This document shows, piece after piece, positions 7,764 through 15,533 of a DNA stretch of 64,000 nt. The DNA comes from Plantibacter sp050587525. GTDB lineage: Bacteria; Actinomycetota; Actinomycetes; Actinomycetales; Microbacteriaceae. The notes beneath the pieces are model-generated. The model ran no database searches, had not been told where the DNA came from, and saw only the letters and a list, made by a program, of their open reading frames with translations. The stretch's first letter is position 1; the number at the start of each line of letters is the position of its first letter. Position numbers and translations under genes: made by a program. The stretch covers positions 1-64,000 of the forward strand of contig NZ_JBOBFT010000003.1 of NCBI RefSeq assembly GCF_050587525.1, read 5' to 3'.

Positions 7764-8453
7764 ATGCGCATCGACATCGTGACGATCTTCCCCGCGTTCT
7801 TCGATGTGCTCGACATCTCGCTGCTCGGCAAGGCGCGGCAGACCGGGCTCATCGAACTCGGTGTGCACGATCTGCGCGACCACACCCACGACCGGCACCG
7901 CACCGTCGACGACACTCCGTACGGCGGCGGTGCCGGCATGGTGATGAAGCCGGAGCCGTGGGGCGAGGCGATGGACGCGATCCTCGGAGACGACTCCGAG
8001 GAGGATCCCATCGTGATCTTCCCCTCTCCCGCAGGCGACGTCTTCACGCAGAAGATGGCCAGGGAGCTCGCGGAGGAGTCGCACCTCGTCTTCGGCTGCG
8101 GCCGGTACGAGGGCATCGACCACCGGGTGTTCGAACACACGGCGTCTCGCGCCCGTGTGCGTCTCGTGAGCCTCGGCGACTACGTCCTGAACGGTGGTGA
8201 GGTCGCCGTCATGGCGATGATCGAGGCGATCGGTCGTCTCGTCCCGGGTGTCGTCGGCAACCCGGAGAGCCTCGTCCAGGAGTCCCACGAGGACGGTCTG
8301 CTCGAATACCCGAGCTACACGAAGCCGTCCCAGTGGCGCGGACTCGAGGTCCCGCCGGTCCTGCTGAGCGGCAACCACGGCGCCATCGCAGCGTGGAGGC
8401 GTGAGCAGCAGCTCATCCGCACGCGCGAGGTCCGTCCCGACCTGCTGCCGTAG
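7764..8453 (+). CDS. trmD: tRNA (guanine-37-N1)-methyltransferase TrmD
   Basis: TrmD methylates G37 of tRNAs to prevent frameshifting. The 229-aa protein begins MRIDIVTIFPAFF, has the PYGGGAGMVMKPEP motif near residue 52, and the trefoil-knot SAM site SLGDYVLNGGE near 135. The ATG at 7764 is four bases after the rimM stop. It closes the rpsP operon and its stop lies in the first unit of a repeat block that probably ends transcription. Confidence 0.97.
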   Translation: MRIDIVTIFPAFFDVLDISLLGKARQTGLIELGVHDLRDHTHDRHRTVDDTPYGGGAGMVMKPEPWGEAMDAILGDDSEEDPIVIFPSPAGDVFTQKMARELAEESHLVFGCGRYEGIDHRVFEHTASRARVRLVSLGDYVLNGGEVAVMAMIEAIGRLVPGVVGNPESLVQESHEDGLLEYPSYTKPSQWRGLEVPPVLLSGNHGAIAAWRREQQLIRTREVRPDLLP

Positions 8454-8530
8454 CGCACCGACCGGTCACTGCAGCGCACCGACCGGTCACTGAGCCTGTC
8501 GAAGTGCCCTTCGACACGCTCAGCGACCGG
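8452..8530. repeat. Dispersed palindromic repeat (locus 1) with 21-nt direct duplication
   Basis: Two 21-base direct repeats containing CCGACCGGTCACTG start at 8452 and 8473; the first includes the end of the trmD stop. The second runs into an inverted repeat at 8483-8530, with arms of 22 bases (CCGGTCACTGAGCC... and ...GCTCAGCGACCGG), a TGCC loop and two imperfect pairs. It lies between convergent genes and probably acts as a two-way terminator. Relatives occur at about 33.3, 42.2 and 58.5 kb. Confidence 0.85.
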
Positions 8531-8557
8531 CGTGTGGTGTCGGCGACTGGGGCCAGG

Positions 8558-9046
8558 CTACCGGCGGATGGCCGCTGCGATGCCCGCGACGACGAGGATC
8601 GCACCGACGCCTATGAGAGCGCCGATGATCCAGGTCACGGGATCGATCGCGATCGTCGAGACCGCGTTGGTGACCACCGCTGCCGCGAAGGTGAGGACGA
8701 GCACACCCCAGAGGATCGTGCCGAAGCGGGCGGACCGACGCCGCAGCGTTGCTTGCACCGGTGACGCGGCCGATCCCTGCGACGGCGAGGGGGCGGAGAC
8801 CGTCGGCGCGGCGCCCGGGGCGCTCGTGCCGCCGAGCCCAGCGGCGGCGAGTCGTTCGGTGCCCGTGGCGCCCATCGGGAACCAGTCCGTCGTGGCGTCC
8901 GGAGCGGTGTTCGGGGATCCGAGCCGCTCGGTCGGGAGCGCCGTGGTCTCGGTCGCCTCGGTGGGCGTCGTGCTCTCCGGGTTCTCCCGCTGCAGCATCG
9001 CGTCGATCCGTTCTGTCTCGCCGGTGTGGTCCTGTCGGTCGCTCAT
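8558..9046 (-). CDS. Small membrane protein downstream of the PspC-like gene
   Basis: A 162-aa protein with an acidic, Thr/Pro/Ser-rich disordered N-terminal half and two hydrophobic segments at the C-terminus (about 108-132 and 137-159). No family is recognised. The ATG at 9046 overlaps the stop of the PspC/LiaF-like gene by ATGA, so it is the distal gene of that operon and translationally coupled. It likely helps the same membrane-stress module, but this is guilt by association only. Confidence 0.8.
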   Translation of the reverse strand: MSDRQDHTGETERIDAMLQRENPESTTPTEATETTALPTERLGSPNTAPDATTDWFPMGATGTERLAAAGLGGTSAPGAAPTVSAPSPSQGSAASPVQATLRRRSARFGTILWGVLVLTFAAAVVTNAVSTIAIDPVTWIIGALIGVGAILVVAGIAAAIRR

Positions 9047-10563
9047 CGTCCTGCCCTGTCGTTCTCGTCGATGATGTGGGTCGTGCCGGCAAGCATCCAG
9101 ACCTGCACCGTCACGGTGTCGGGGGAAGCGGTGCGGCCGAATCGTGCTTCGTCGCGGTAGAAGACACCGCCGCGATCGTTGGCATCGCTGTCCTCGTCGT
9201 CGTTCTCGATCCGCATCGATCCGGCGAGGGTCGAGACCTTCACGATGACAGGCACGTCGTCGGGCAGGATGACGTCGAGCTTGCCCGCACCGACCCAGAC
9301 GTCGATCGTGCCGTCGTGCTTCGCTCCGGCGGCGTCGAGGCCCCTGAGGTCGAGCTGCGGAGCGCCGGCGATCATCGCGAAGCCTCGATCGACGGAGGAG
9401 ACGGAGCTGCTCACGGTCCAGTCGCTCGTGCCGAATGGACGGATCTGCGTTCCAGCGGGAACGACGCCGACGATGAGCAGCGCGATGACGCCGATCCAAG
9501 TGAAGGAGGCGAGCCAGCCGCTCTGTCGGCCCATGACGCCGACGATGACGGTCGCGAGGGCGACGACGGCCACGGCCGCGCCGATCCCGACGACGAGCGC
9601 AGCGCTCGACTGGCCGGAGTTGACCGTGAAGACCGCCGCGAGGGCGCCTGCCACGAGGGCGAGGCCGAGCGAGATCGCGATGAATCCGGCGCCGGGCACC
9701 TCGTGTCGCCGTTGCAGCATGCGTTCGCGGTGGCTCTGCGACTGCTCCTCCCGCTGCCGTTGGATCTCCTCACGGAACTCCTGCGACGTCCAGCCGGTGC
9801 GCTGCTGCGTGGGTTGCGGCGTGGGTTGCACGAACGGAGCGGGTCCAGCTGTCGCAGTGAAGCCCGGTGTGCTCGGGCTTCCAGCGGGCGCGGTGGTCGG
9901 CGTCGCCGCTGCCGCGAAGACGGTCGGCTCGGGCTCGCGCTGCTGCGCAGTCGGCACGTCGCCACCGGACCAGCCTGTGTTCGCCGTGTTCGTCCAGAAG
10001 TCGTTCGGGCCGACGGGCTGCTGTGGTGCGGGCCCTGCCGGGGGCTGGTGGGAGCCGTCCGTCGGCGTCCGGCGTGAGAACCTCACGATGAGCCAGACGA
10101 CGACGGCGATGAGGGCGAGCACCCAGCCCGTCGTGAGCGTGCTCTCGAGCCAGTCGGGCATGTGCCACCAGCTCGGGGCGCCCTGCCACCAGAGTCCACG
10201 CATGAAGGGGACGAAGGTGAAGAGGACGAGGGCACCGATCGCGATGATGGCCGGGTCGAAGATGCCGCGAATCGCGCGTTCGAGGTAGATGCGTCCAGAG
10301 GTGTCCGGGACCAGCGCCCACGCGACCCCGTAGAGGAAGAGCGCGGGGCCGCCGAGGACGGCGACGACGATGAACACGCCGCGCACGATGAGCGGGTCGA
10401 TGCCGAGGCGGGTCGCGATGCCTCCGGCGACGCCGCCGAGCCAGCGCGAATCGCTGCGATGGAGGCCGGTCGACCGGAACCAGTTGAAGAAGGAGGTCAT
10501 GCCGTCGTGGGGCGGCGTCGCTCCGGCCGGAGGGCGGTGATCGCCAGCAGGTGAATTCGTCAT
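9043..10563 (-). CDS. PspC-domain membrane protein with LiaF-like C-terminal domain
   Basis: The 506-aa protein has a PspC domain near residues 25-85 (RWLGGVAGGIATRLGID, then a hydrophobic helix), further membrane segments near 95-150, a disordered Pro/Gln/Thr-rich stretch with a charged coiled segment (EEIQRQREEQSQSHRER), three to four more membrane helices near 290-390, and a C-terminal beta-rich domain (VWVGAGKLDVILPDDV) like the LiaF/toast-rack fold. In Firmicutes, LiaF restrains a sensor kinase responding to cell-wall antibiotics. Here the gene is divergent from a kinase carrying the same PspC module, supporting a three-component stress system. The start chosen is ATG at 10563; an ATG-less extension to 10608 is open. 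Confidence 0.88.
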   Translation of the reverse strand: MTNSPAGDHRPPAGATPPHDGMTSFFNWFRSTGLHRSDSRWLGGVAGGIATRLGIDPLIVRGVFIVVAVLGGPALFLYGVAWALVPDTSGRIYLERAIRGIFDPAIIAIGALVLFTFVPFMRGLWWQGAPSWWHMPDWLESTLTTGWVLALIAVVVWLIVRFSRRTPTDGSHQPPAGPAPQQPVGPNDFWTNTANTGWSGGDVPTAQQREPEPTVFAAAATPTTAPAGSPSTPGFTATAGPAPFVQPTPQPTQQRTGWTSQEFREEIQRQREEQSQSHRERMLQRRHEVPGAGFIAISLGLALVAGALAAVFTVNSGQSSAALVVGIGAAVAVVALATVIVGVMGRQSGWLASFTWIGVIALLIVGVVPAGTQIRPFGTSDWTVSSSVSSVDRGFAMIAGAPQLDLRGLDAAGAKHDGTIDVWVGAGKLDVILPDDVPVIVKVSTLAGSMRIENDDEDSDANDRGGVFYRDEARFGRTASPDTVTVQVWMLAGTTHIIDENDRAGR

Positions 10564-10579
10564 GGTTCGAGTGTGCTCG

Positions 10580-10642
10580 CCTGAGTGCTGCGGGACCATC
10601 AGGTACAACCCTGAGCGGACCCTGATCTCCGACCCCTGAGTG
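10580..10642. promoter_or_regulatory. CCTGA repeats in the divergent pspC-kinase intergenic region
   Basis: CCTGAGTG, CCTGAGCG, CCTGATCT and CCTGAGTG start at 10580, 10610, 10621 and 10635. TCAGG (10599-10603) is an inverted partner of the second. The cluster lies between divergent starts and may bind the LuxR-type regulator encoded two genes away. Spacing is irregular, so this is a weak prediction. Confidence 0.3.
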
Positions 10643-10676
10643 TGTGAGGAACGACGGATGCTGCTTGGATGGCTCC

Positions 10677-12014
10677 ATGGGAACCGCGGTGATGACGAGA
10701 CCGCGCCACCGCCTCGTCGGCGGGGTGTGCGCTGGCTTCGCCGAGCACACGGGCCTGCCAGTGGCGGCCGTGCGCACGGCGACAGTCATCCTCGCGGCGT
10801 GCGGGGGAGCAGGCGTCCTCCTCTACGCGTGGCTCTGGGCGCTGACTCCGACCGCTGGCGCCTCCGATGCCCCGCTGCCCCTGCAGGCCTACCTCTCTCG
10901 GACGGGTGGCGGAGGCTCCGCCGGCGGAACCGGTCCCGATGCTGCGGCCGACGCCGTCGCGGGCGACGCGCGTCGTGCCCCCGTGACCGAGATACTGCTC
11001 GGCATCGCGCTGCTCGCCGCCGGCATCGCCCTCGTCGCCTCGCGGCTCGGCGTCGGTGTGCCGCTCGACGCGGTCATCCCGGTGGTCGTGGTCCTCGCGG
11101 GCACCGGACTCGCCTGGGGTCAGTTCGCGGATCTGCGCCGCGGAGGGCCGACACGGTCCTCCGCTCCACTCGTCAGGATCCTCGGCGCGCTCGTGCTCGT
11201 GGTCCTCGGCATCCTCCTCTTCTTCATCATGGGCGACCGGCCGAACGGCTGGACCGTCGTCATCGCCGCCCTCGCCGTCCTGCTCGGTGTGGCCGTCGTC
11301 GTGGCGCCATGGGCGCTCCGGCTGATGGGCGACCTCGCCGATGAGCGCTCCGCACGCCTCCGCGAAGCCGACCGCGCCGAGATCGCCGCGCACCTCCACG
11401 ACTCCGTGCTCCAGACGCTCGCGCTTATCCAGCAGCAGGCGGGCCCCGCGAGCGAGGCGTCGCGGTTGGCGCGCGCTCAAGAACGCGAACTGCGAGCGTG
11501 GCTCTTCTCCGGATCGACGGCCTCGACGAACGATGCCGCAACCGAGCTCCGTGCGATCGCCGCCGCCATCGAATCCGACCATCCCGTCCGCATCGAGGTC
11601 GTGACGGTCGGCGGTTCGACGGCGGTCCCGGAGCCGCTGCTCGCCGCCGCGCGCGAAGCGATGCTCAACGCCGCACGACATGCGGGCGGCGACATCTCCG
11701 TCTTCCTCGAGACCTCGCCGTCCGAGCTCCACCTCTCCGTGACCGACCGCGGCCCTGGCTTCGCGCTCGACGAGGTGCCGGACGACCGGCTCGGCGTGCG
11801 GGAGTCCATCATCGGGCGCATGCGCAGGATCGGCGGGACCGCTGAACTCCGTCGCGGCCCGGGCGGGCGGGGGACCGAGGTCAGGCTCGCGCTTCCGCAG
11901 TTGGCCTCGGCCGTTCTGACCACGTCTGCATCAGCACCAGCTCAAGCGCCCGCACCAGCACCGGCTCAAGCGCCCGCCAGCGAACCCCGCCCACCAGAAG
12001 AGGACCCGAGATGA
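10677..12014 (+). CDS. PspC-fused histidine kinase (HisKA_3 type)
   Basis: The sensor kinase begins with a PspC domain (residues about 10-55, RHRLVGGVCAGFAEHTGLP), followed by further membrane helices (about 110-220) and a cytoplasmic kinase core. The phospho-acceptor is the histidine in AAHLHDSVLQTLALIQ; the ATPase has the N-box EAMLNAARHA and G-boxes DRGPGFALDE and GPGGRGTEV. The C-terminus is a low-complexity Ala/Pro/Gln tail encoded by imperfect DNA repeats. I chose ATG at 10677 (445 aa); ATG at 10692 is also possible. The stop overlaps the response-regulator start by ATGA. PspC in both the kinase and the divergent membrane protein suggests the domains sense or talk through the membrane. 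Confidence 0.92.
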   Translation: MGTAVMTRPRHRLVGGVCAGFAEHTGLPVAAVRTATVILAACGGAGVLLYAWLWALTPTAGASDAPLPLQAYLSRTGGGGSAGGTGPDAAADAVAGDARRAPVTEILLGIALLAAGIALVASRLGVGVPLDAVIPVVVVLAGTGLAWGQFADLRRGGPTRSSAPLVRILGALVLVVLGILLFFIMGDRPNGWTVVIAALAVLLGVAVVVAPWALRLMGDLADERSARLREADRAEIAAHLHDSVLQTLALIQQQAGPASEASRLARAQERELRAWLFSGSTASTNDAATELRAIAAAIESDHPVRIEVVTVGGSTAVPEPLLAAAREAMLNAARHAGGDISVFLETSPSELHLSVTDRGPGFALDEVPDDRLGVRESIIGRMRRIGGTAELRRGPGGRGTEVRLALPQLASAVLTTSASAPAQAPAPAPAQAPASEPRPPEEDPR

Positions 12015-12703
12015 GCGACGACCGCTCCGACGACCGGCCGGACCAGACGCTTCCAGAGCTGACGGTCGTCATCGTCGACGACCACTCGATCTTCCGATCG
12101 GGTCTCCGCAGCGAACTCAGCTCGGACATCACGGTGCTCGGTGAGGCCGCATCGGTCGAGGAGGCCGTCGAGATCGTCATCGCCCGGCAACCGCAGGTCG
12201 TCCTGCTCGACGTGCACCTGCCGGGCGGCGCCGGCGGCGGGGGAGCCGATGTCATCGCTCGCGCCGCGCCGTCGGCTCCCGGCACCCGTTTCCTCGCGCT
12301 GAGCGTCTCCGATGCGGCCGACGACGTCGTGCGCGTCATCCGGGCCGGCGCTCGCGGCTACATCACGAAGAGCGCGTCGGGACTCGAGGTGTCCGATGCC
12401 GCGAGACGGGTCCGCGACGGCGACGCGGTCTTCTCTCCGCGCCTCGCCGGATTCGTGCTCGACGCCTTCGGTGCGGTGAGCGGCGAGACCGCGGAGTCCG
12501 TCGACGAGCTCGACCGCCTGTCAGCCCGCGAACAGGAGGTCATGCGCCTCATCGCCCGCGGCTACGCCTACAAGGAGGTCGCGGGGGAGCTGTTCATCTC
12601 GGTGAAGACCGTCGAGACCCACGTGTCGAGCGTGCTCCGCAAACTGCAGCTGTCCTCCCGCCACGAGCTCGCGGCCTGGGCTCTGCAACGCAAGCTGCTC
12701 TGA
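12011..12703 (+). CDS. LuxR/NarL-family response regulator
   Basis: A 230-aa response regulator. The receiver domain has the acidic pair in VVIVDDH near residue 20, the phospho-acceptor aspartate in VLLDVHLPGG near 65, and the lysine in GYITKSA near 120. A NarL-type helix-turn-helix follows (LSAREQEVMRLIARGYAYKE and VKTVETHVSSVLRKL near 170-215). It is coupled to the preceding kinase by ATGA. Likely targets are the divergent PspC/LiaF-like operon and its own operon, since the shared intergenic region holds repeated CCTGA elements. Confidence 0.95.
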   Translation: MSDDRSDDRPDQTLPELTVVIVDDHSIFRSGLRSELSSDITVLGEAASVEEAVEIVIARQPQVVLLDVHLPGGAGGGGADVIARAAPSAPGTRFLALSVSDAADDVVRVIRAGARGYITKSASGLEVSDAARRVRDGDAVFSPRLAGFVLDAFGAVSGETAESVDELDRLSAREQEVMRLIARGYAYKEVAGELFISVKTVETHVSSVLRKLQLSSRHELAAWALQRKLL

Positions 12704-12735
12704 GCCAGCTCGACGTTCGAACGCCCGCGCCTGCT

Positions 12736-13503
12736 TCAGCCGCGCGCCGTGAGGATGATCGGACCGTCGTCCGTGATCGCGACCGTGTGCTCGGAGTGTG
12801 CCCCGCGTGAGCCGTCGGCGCTCCGGAGCGTCCAGCCGTCGGCGTCGGTCACGATGCGGTCCGTCGTCGCCAGGAACCACGGTTCGATCGCGATGACGAG
12901 TCCCGCGCGAAGCGGATAGCCGCGGCCCGGCCGGCCGTCGTTCGGGACGTGCGGATCGCCGTGCATCGTCCGGCCGACGCCGTGGCCGCCGAAGTCCGTG
13001 TTGATCGAGTACCCGGCGGCGTGGCCGACCTCCGCGATCGCGGCCGAGATGTCGCCGATCTTGTTGCCGACGACGGCTGCGGCGATGCCCGCGTCGAGCG
13101 CCTGGCGGGTTGTCTGGATGAGTTTCGTGTCGGCGGGCTTCGCCGTCCCGACGACGACGCTCACTGCCGAGTCCGAGACCCAACCGTCCACCGACGCGGC
13201 GAAGTCGAGGCTCAGGAGGTCGCCGTCGCGCAGCGCGTAGTCGCGGGGGAGTCCGTGCAGGACGGCGTCGTTCACGGAGGTGCACAGCACCTTGCCGAAG
13301 GGGCTCGCGCCGAAGGACGGGTGGTAGTCGATGTAACAGGACTCGGCGCCGCGCTCGCGAATCATGTCGTGCGCGATGCGGTCGAGGGCCAGGAGATTCA
13401 CGCCTACAGCCGCCTCCTTCGCGAGTCGGGTCAGCACCTCGGCCACGAACCGCCCAGCCGGCCTCATCTGCTCGATCTCGGACGGTGTGCGCAATTCGAT
13501 CAC
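12736..13503 (-). CDS. map: Methionine aminopeptidase, type I
   Basis: Map removes the initiator methionine from new proteins. The 255-aa protein shows the metal ligands in LSLDFAASVDGWVSDSA, the histidine block GGHGVGRTMHGDPHVPN, AIEPWF and HSEHTVAI. The start is probably GTG at 13503 (reading VIELRTPSEIEQM), because GAGAGG lies about eight bases upstream and the family starts at this point; ATG at 13527 would add eight residues and overlap the Shine-Dalgarno. It stands alone, convergent with the response regulator. Confidence 0.95.
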   Translation of the reverse strand: MIELRTPSEIEQMRPAGRFVAEVLTRLAKEAAVGVNLLALDRIAHDMIRERGAESCYIDYHPSFGASPFGKVLCTSVNDAVLHGLPRDYALRDGDLLSLDFAASVDGWVSDSAVSVVVGTAKPADTKLIQTTRQALDAGIAAAVVGNKIGDISAAIAEVGHAAGYSINTDFGGHGVGRTMHGDPHVPNDGRPGRGYPLRAGLVIAIEPWFLATTDRIVTDADGWTLRSADGSRGAHSEHTVAITDDGPIILTARG

Positions 13504-13623
13504 GGGAATCCTCTCTCCAACCTCCATTCTGCCCGAGGAGCGCGCGGCGTGATCCCGCTGCGTCGCCCGATGTCGCCGTTCCGTCTGCAGCGAACGCCCA
13601 GACGACGCGCAGGACACCGACGG

Positions 13624-13629
13624 TATTCT
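13624..13629 (+). promoter_or_regulatory. Candidate leaderless -10 box of the gene at 13636
   Basis: TATTCT is followed by six bases and the ATG at 13636. No Shine-Dalgarno is seen. Confidence 0.5.
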
Positions 13630-13635
13630 TGGGTC

Positions 13636-14139
13636 ATGTTGCTGCGGCGGGCCTTCTACTACTGGCGATTCATCGCGGTCATCGTGCTGCCGATCTGGCC
13701 CTTCGTCGGCTGGGGCGTCTTCGGTGAGAGTGGATGGAGCCTCCTCGGCCTCTTCATCGCCATGCCGATCCTCGCGATCGCCCTGCTCGCCACGGCGCTC
13801 CTCATCTCCGCCCGTTCGAGCGTGCGGATGACCAAGGCCGTGACCTGGACCGATGTCGGACTCCTCGCGCTCTGGCACGTCACGATCATCGGATTCGGCT
13901 TCTTCGGTCCGGCCACCGCGCTGTGGGCAGTCCTCGGCGTCGCAGCCGGTCTCGCCACCTTCTGGGGATCGATCGCGCAGCTCATCGGCGAGACCACACG
14001 CCGGGCAAGAGACACCATGGCCGAGTTCGAACGGCAGGCCGCGGGGCCGTCGATGGCGCCGCCCACACAGCGCTTCGCCCCAGCCGAGGACGCCGAGATC
14101 ATCGTGATCCAGGAGTCGAAGCCGAGCGATCAGCGCTGA
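13636..14139 (+). CDS. Four-helix membrane protein, unknown function
   Basis: A 167-aa protein with four hydrophobic segments (about 10-30, 35-58, 70-90 and 92-112), ending in a charged cytoplasmic tail of about 50 residues (ETTRRARDTMAEFERQAAG...). No family is recognised beyond small membrane proteins common in Microbacteriaceae. ATG at 13636 follows a TATTCT box by six bases, suggesting a leaderless transcript. It is divergent from map and upstream of rplS, but the 200-base gap with its own rplS promoter argues against an operon. Confidence 0.8.
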   Translation: MLLRRAFYYWRFIAVIVLPIWPFVGWGVFGESGWSLLGLFIAMPILAIALLATALLISARSSVRMTKAVTWTDVGLLALWHVTIIGFGFFGPATALWAVLGVAAGLATFWGSIAQLIGETTRRARDTMAEFERQAAGPSMAPPTQRFAPAEDAEIIVIQESKPSDQR

Positions 14140-14197
14140 CGTGGCCGCCGGGACCACGGGTCGTGCGTGATGATCGCGGCTCGCTTCCCGGCAGGCT

Positions 14198-14227
14198 TTG
14201 CCGAGAACGCCCGATTCATGGCATAAT
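14198..14227 (+). promoter_or_regulatory. rplS promoter
   Basis: TTGCCG (14198-14203) and CATAAT (14222-14227) with an 18-bp spacer form a good housekeeping promoter. The leader to the rplS ATG is about 105 bases. No known L19 leader structure could be assigned. Confidence 0.6.
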
Positions 14228-14338
14228 TGCTCTTTGTGCCTGCGCAGTTCTGCCACAGGGGAACGCCGGTAACGGGCACATCTTCCTTTTGACTTCATTC
14301 AGCGGTCGACCTGTGGCGGTCGCAGAGAGAGAACCATC

Positions 14339-14686
14339 ATGCACATTCTCGACTCAGTCGATGCAGCATCACTCAAGACGGACCTCCCGGACTTCCGCGC
14401 CGGCGACAACGTCAAGGTGCACGTGAACATCATCGAGGGCAACAAGACTCGTATCCAGGTGTTCCAGGGCGTCGTCATCAGCCGCTCCGGCGAAGGTGTC
14501 CGCGAGACGTTCATCGTCCGCAAGGTCAGCTACCAGGTCGGCGTCGAGCGTACCTTCCCGGTTCACTCGCCCACCATCGACCACATCGAACTCGTCACCC
14601 GCGGTGACGTGCGTCGCGCGAAGCTCTACTACCTGCGCGAACTGCGTGGCAAGAAGGCCAAGATCAAGGAGAAGCGCGACAACTAG
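14339..14686 (+). CDS. rplS: 50S ribosomal protein L19
   Basis: L19 sits at the subunit interface. The 115-aa protein has the family core DFRAGDNVKVHVNIIEGNKTR, FQGVVISRSG and the C-terminal RAKLYYLRELRGKKAKIKE. ATG at 14339 follows a purine-rich AGAGAGAG stretch. It is separated from trmD by about 6 kb of inserted genes, whereas many bacteria keep trmD-rplS adjacent. LepB follows after a 97-base gap containing two hairpins and a promoter. Confidence 0.98.
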   Translation: MHILDSVDAASLKTDLPDFRAGDNVKVHVNIIEGNKTRIQVFQGVVISRSGEGVRETFIVRKVSYQVGVERTFPVHSPTIDHIELVTRGDVRRAKLYYLRELRGKKAKIKEKRDN

Positions 14687-14728
14687 TCGGCTTCCCCGCG
14701 GCACAACACACGTTTGTGCCACACCTGC

Positions 14729-14775
14729 TTGACAGGTACTGAGCTCCCCACCGGATAAGCTGGTGGGGAGCTCAG
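14729..14775 (+). promoter_or_regulatory. lepB promoter overlapping a strong hairpin
   Basis: A perfect -35 TTGACA (14729-14734) is followed by GATAAG (14754-14759) or TAAGCT. Over this lies a 14-bp perfect inverted repeat, arms CTGAGCTCCCCACC (14739-14752) and its complement (14762-14775), whose loop is the -10 region. In read-through RNA from rplS it forms a hairpin ending eight bases before the lepB ATG. There is no T tract. It may attenuate rplS read-through or hide the lepB ribosome site. A smaller 7-bp hairpin lies at 14700-14720. Confidence 0.55.
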
Positions 14776-14783
14776 GCGGTTAA

Positions 14784-15533
14784 ATGACGGACAATTCTCT
14801 CGTGACGGACGACACTCCGAAGGCGGTTCGGCGACCCCGCGGAAAACGCGGGGTGCTGCTGTTCCTGCGCGACCTCCTCGTGATCCTGGTCGTCGCTCTC
14901 CTCGTCTCCTTCCTCATCAAGACGTTCCTCGTGCGCTCGTTCTACATCCCCTCGGGGTCGATGGAGAACACGCTGCAGGTGAAGGACCGCATCCTCGTGA
15001 ACGAGCTGGTGCCAGGCGTCGTCCCCATCGACCGCGGCGATGTCGTGGTCTTCCGCGATCCGGGCGGATGGCTCCCTCCCGCGGCTCCCGTCCAGCAGGC
15101 GCCTGCAGCCGCTGCGGTCGAGTGGGTTCTCTCACTCTTCGGACTCGCGGCGCCGGACAGCGACGACCACCTCATCAAGCGCGTCATCGGCCTCCCCGGA
15201 GACCACGTCGTGTGCTGCAACGCCCTCGGCCAGATGTCCGTCAATGGCGTGCCGCTCAATGAGCCGTACGTGAAGCTGCCGCCCGGCACCGAGAAGGTGT
15301 CCGGTGATCCGTTCGACATCACCGTCCCGGACAACTCGCTCTGGGTCATGGGTGACAACCGGTACAACTCGAAAGACTCCCGCTACAACGGTTCCACGCC
15401 CGGCAAGGGCTTCGTACCCGTGTCCAACGTGGTCGGTCGTGCGTTCGTCATCACCTGGCCCGCGAGCAACTGGTCCTGGCTCGACAACTATCCGACGACC
15501 TTCTCGAGCATTCCCGCACCAGGGGCCGAGTAG
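14784..15533 (+). CDS. lepB: Signal peptidase I
   Basis: LepB cleaves signal peptides at the outer face of the membrane. The 249-aa protein has one N-terminal membrane segment (about 28-52), the catalytic serine in IPSGSMENTL near residue 57, and the lysine in LIKRVIGLPGDHV near 135; the SPase boxes WVMGDNRYNSKDSR are present. The ATG at 14784 is preceded by AGGCGG. Its TAG stop overlaps the GTG of rnhB. Placement after rplS is typical of actinobacteria. Confidence 0.97.
   Translation: MTDNSLVTDDTPKAVRRPRGKRGVLLFLRDLLVILVVALLVSFLIKTFLVRSFYIPSGSMENTLQVKDRILVNELVPGVVPIDRGDVVVFRDPGGWLPPAAPVQQAPAAAAVEWVLSLFGLAAPDSDDHLIKRVIGLPGDHVVCCNALGQMSVNGVPLNEPYVKLPPGTEKVSGDPFDITVPDNSLWVMGDNRYNSKDSRYNGSTPGKGFVPVSNVVGRAFVITWPASNWSWLDNYPTTFSSIPAPGAE

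Noticed and set aside
13504..13527. ATG at 13527 as the map start
   Set aside because: It would overlap the GAGAGG ribosome site that suits GTG 13503 and adds residues outside the family.
14700..14720. GGCACAA-N7-TTGTGCC as the rplS terminator
   Set aside because: The stem is only 7 bp with no T tract; the stronger 14-bp hairpin just downstream is the better candidate for any RNA effect.
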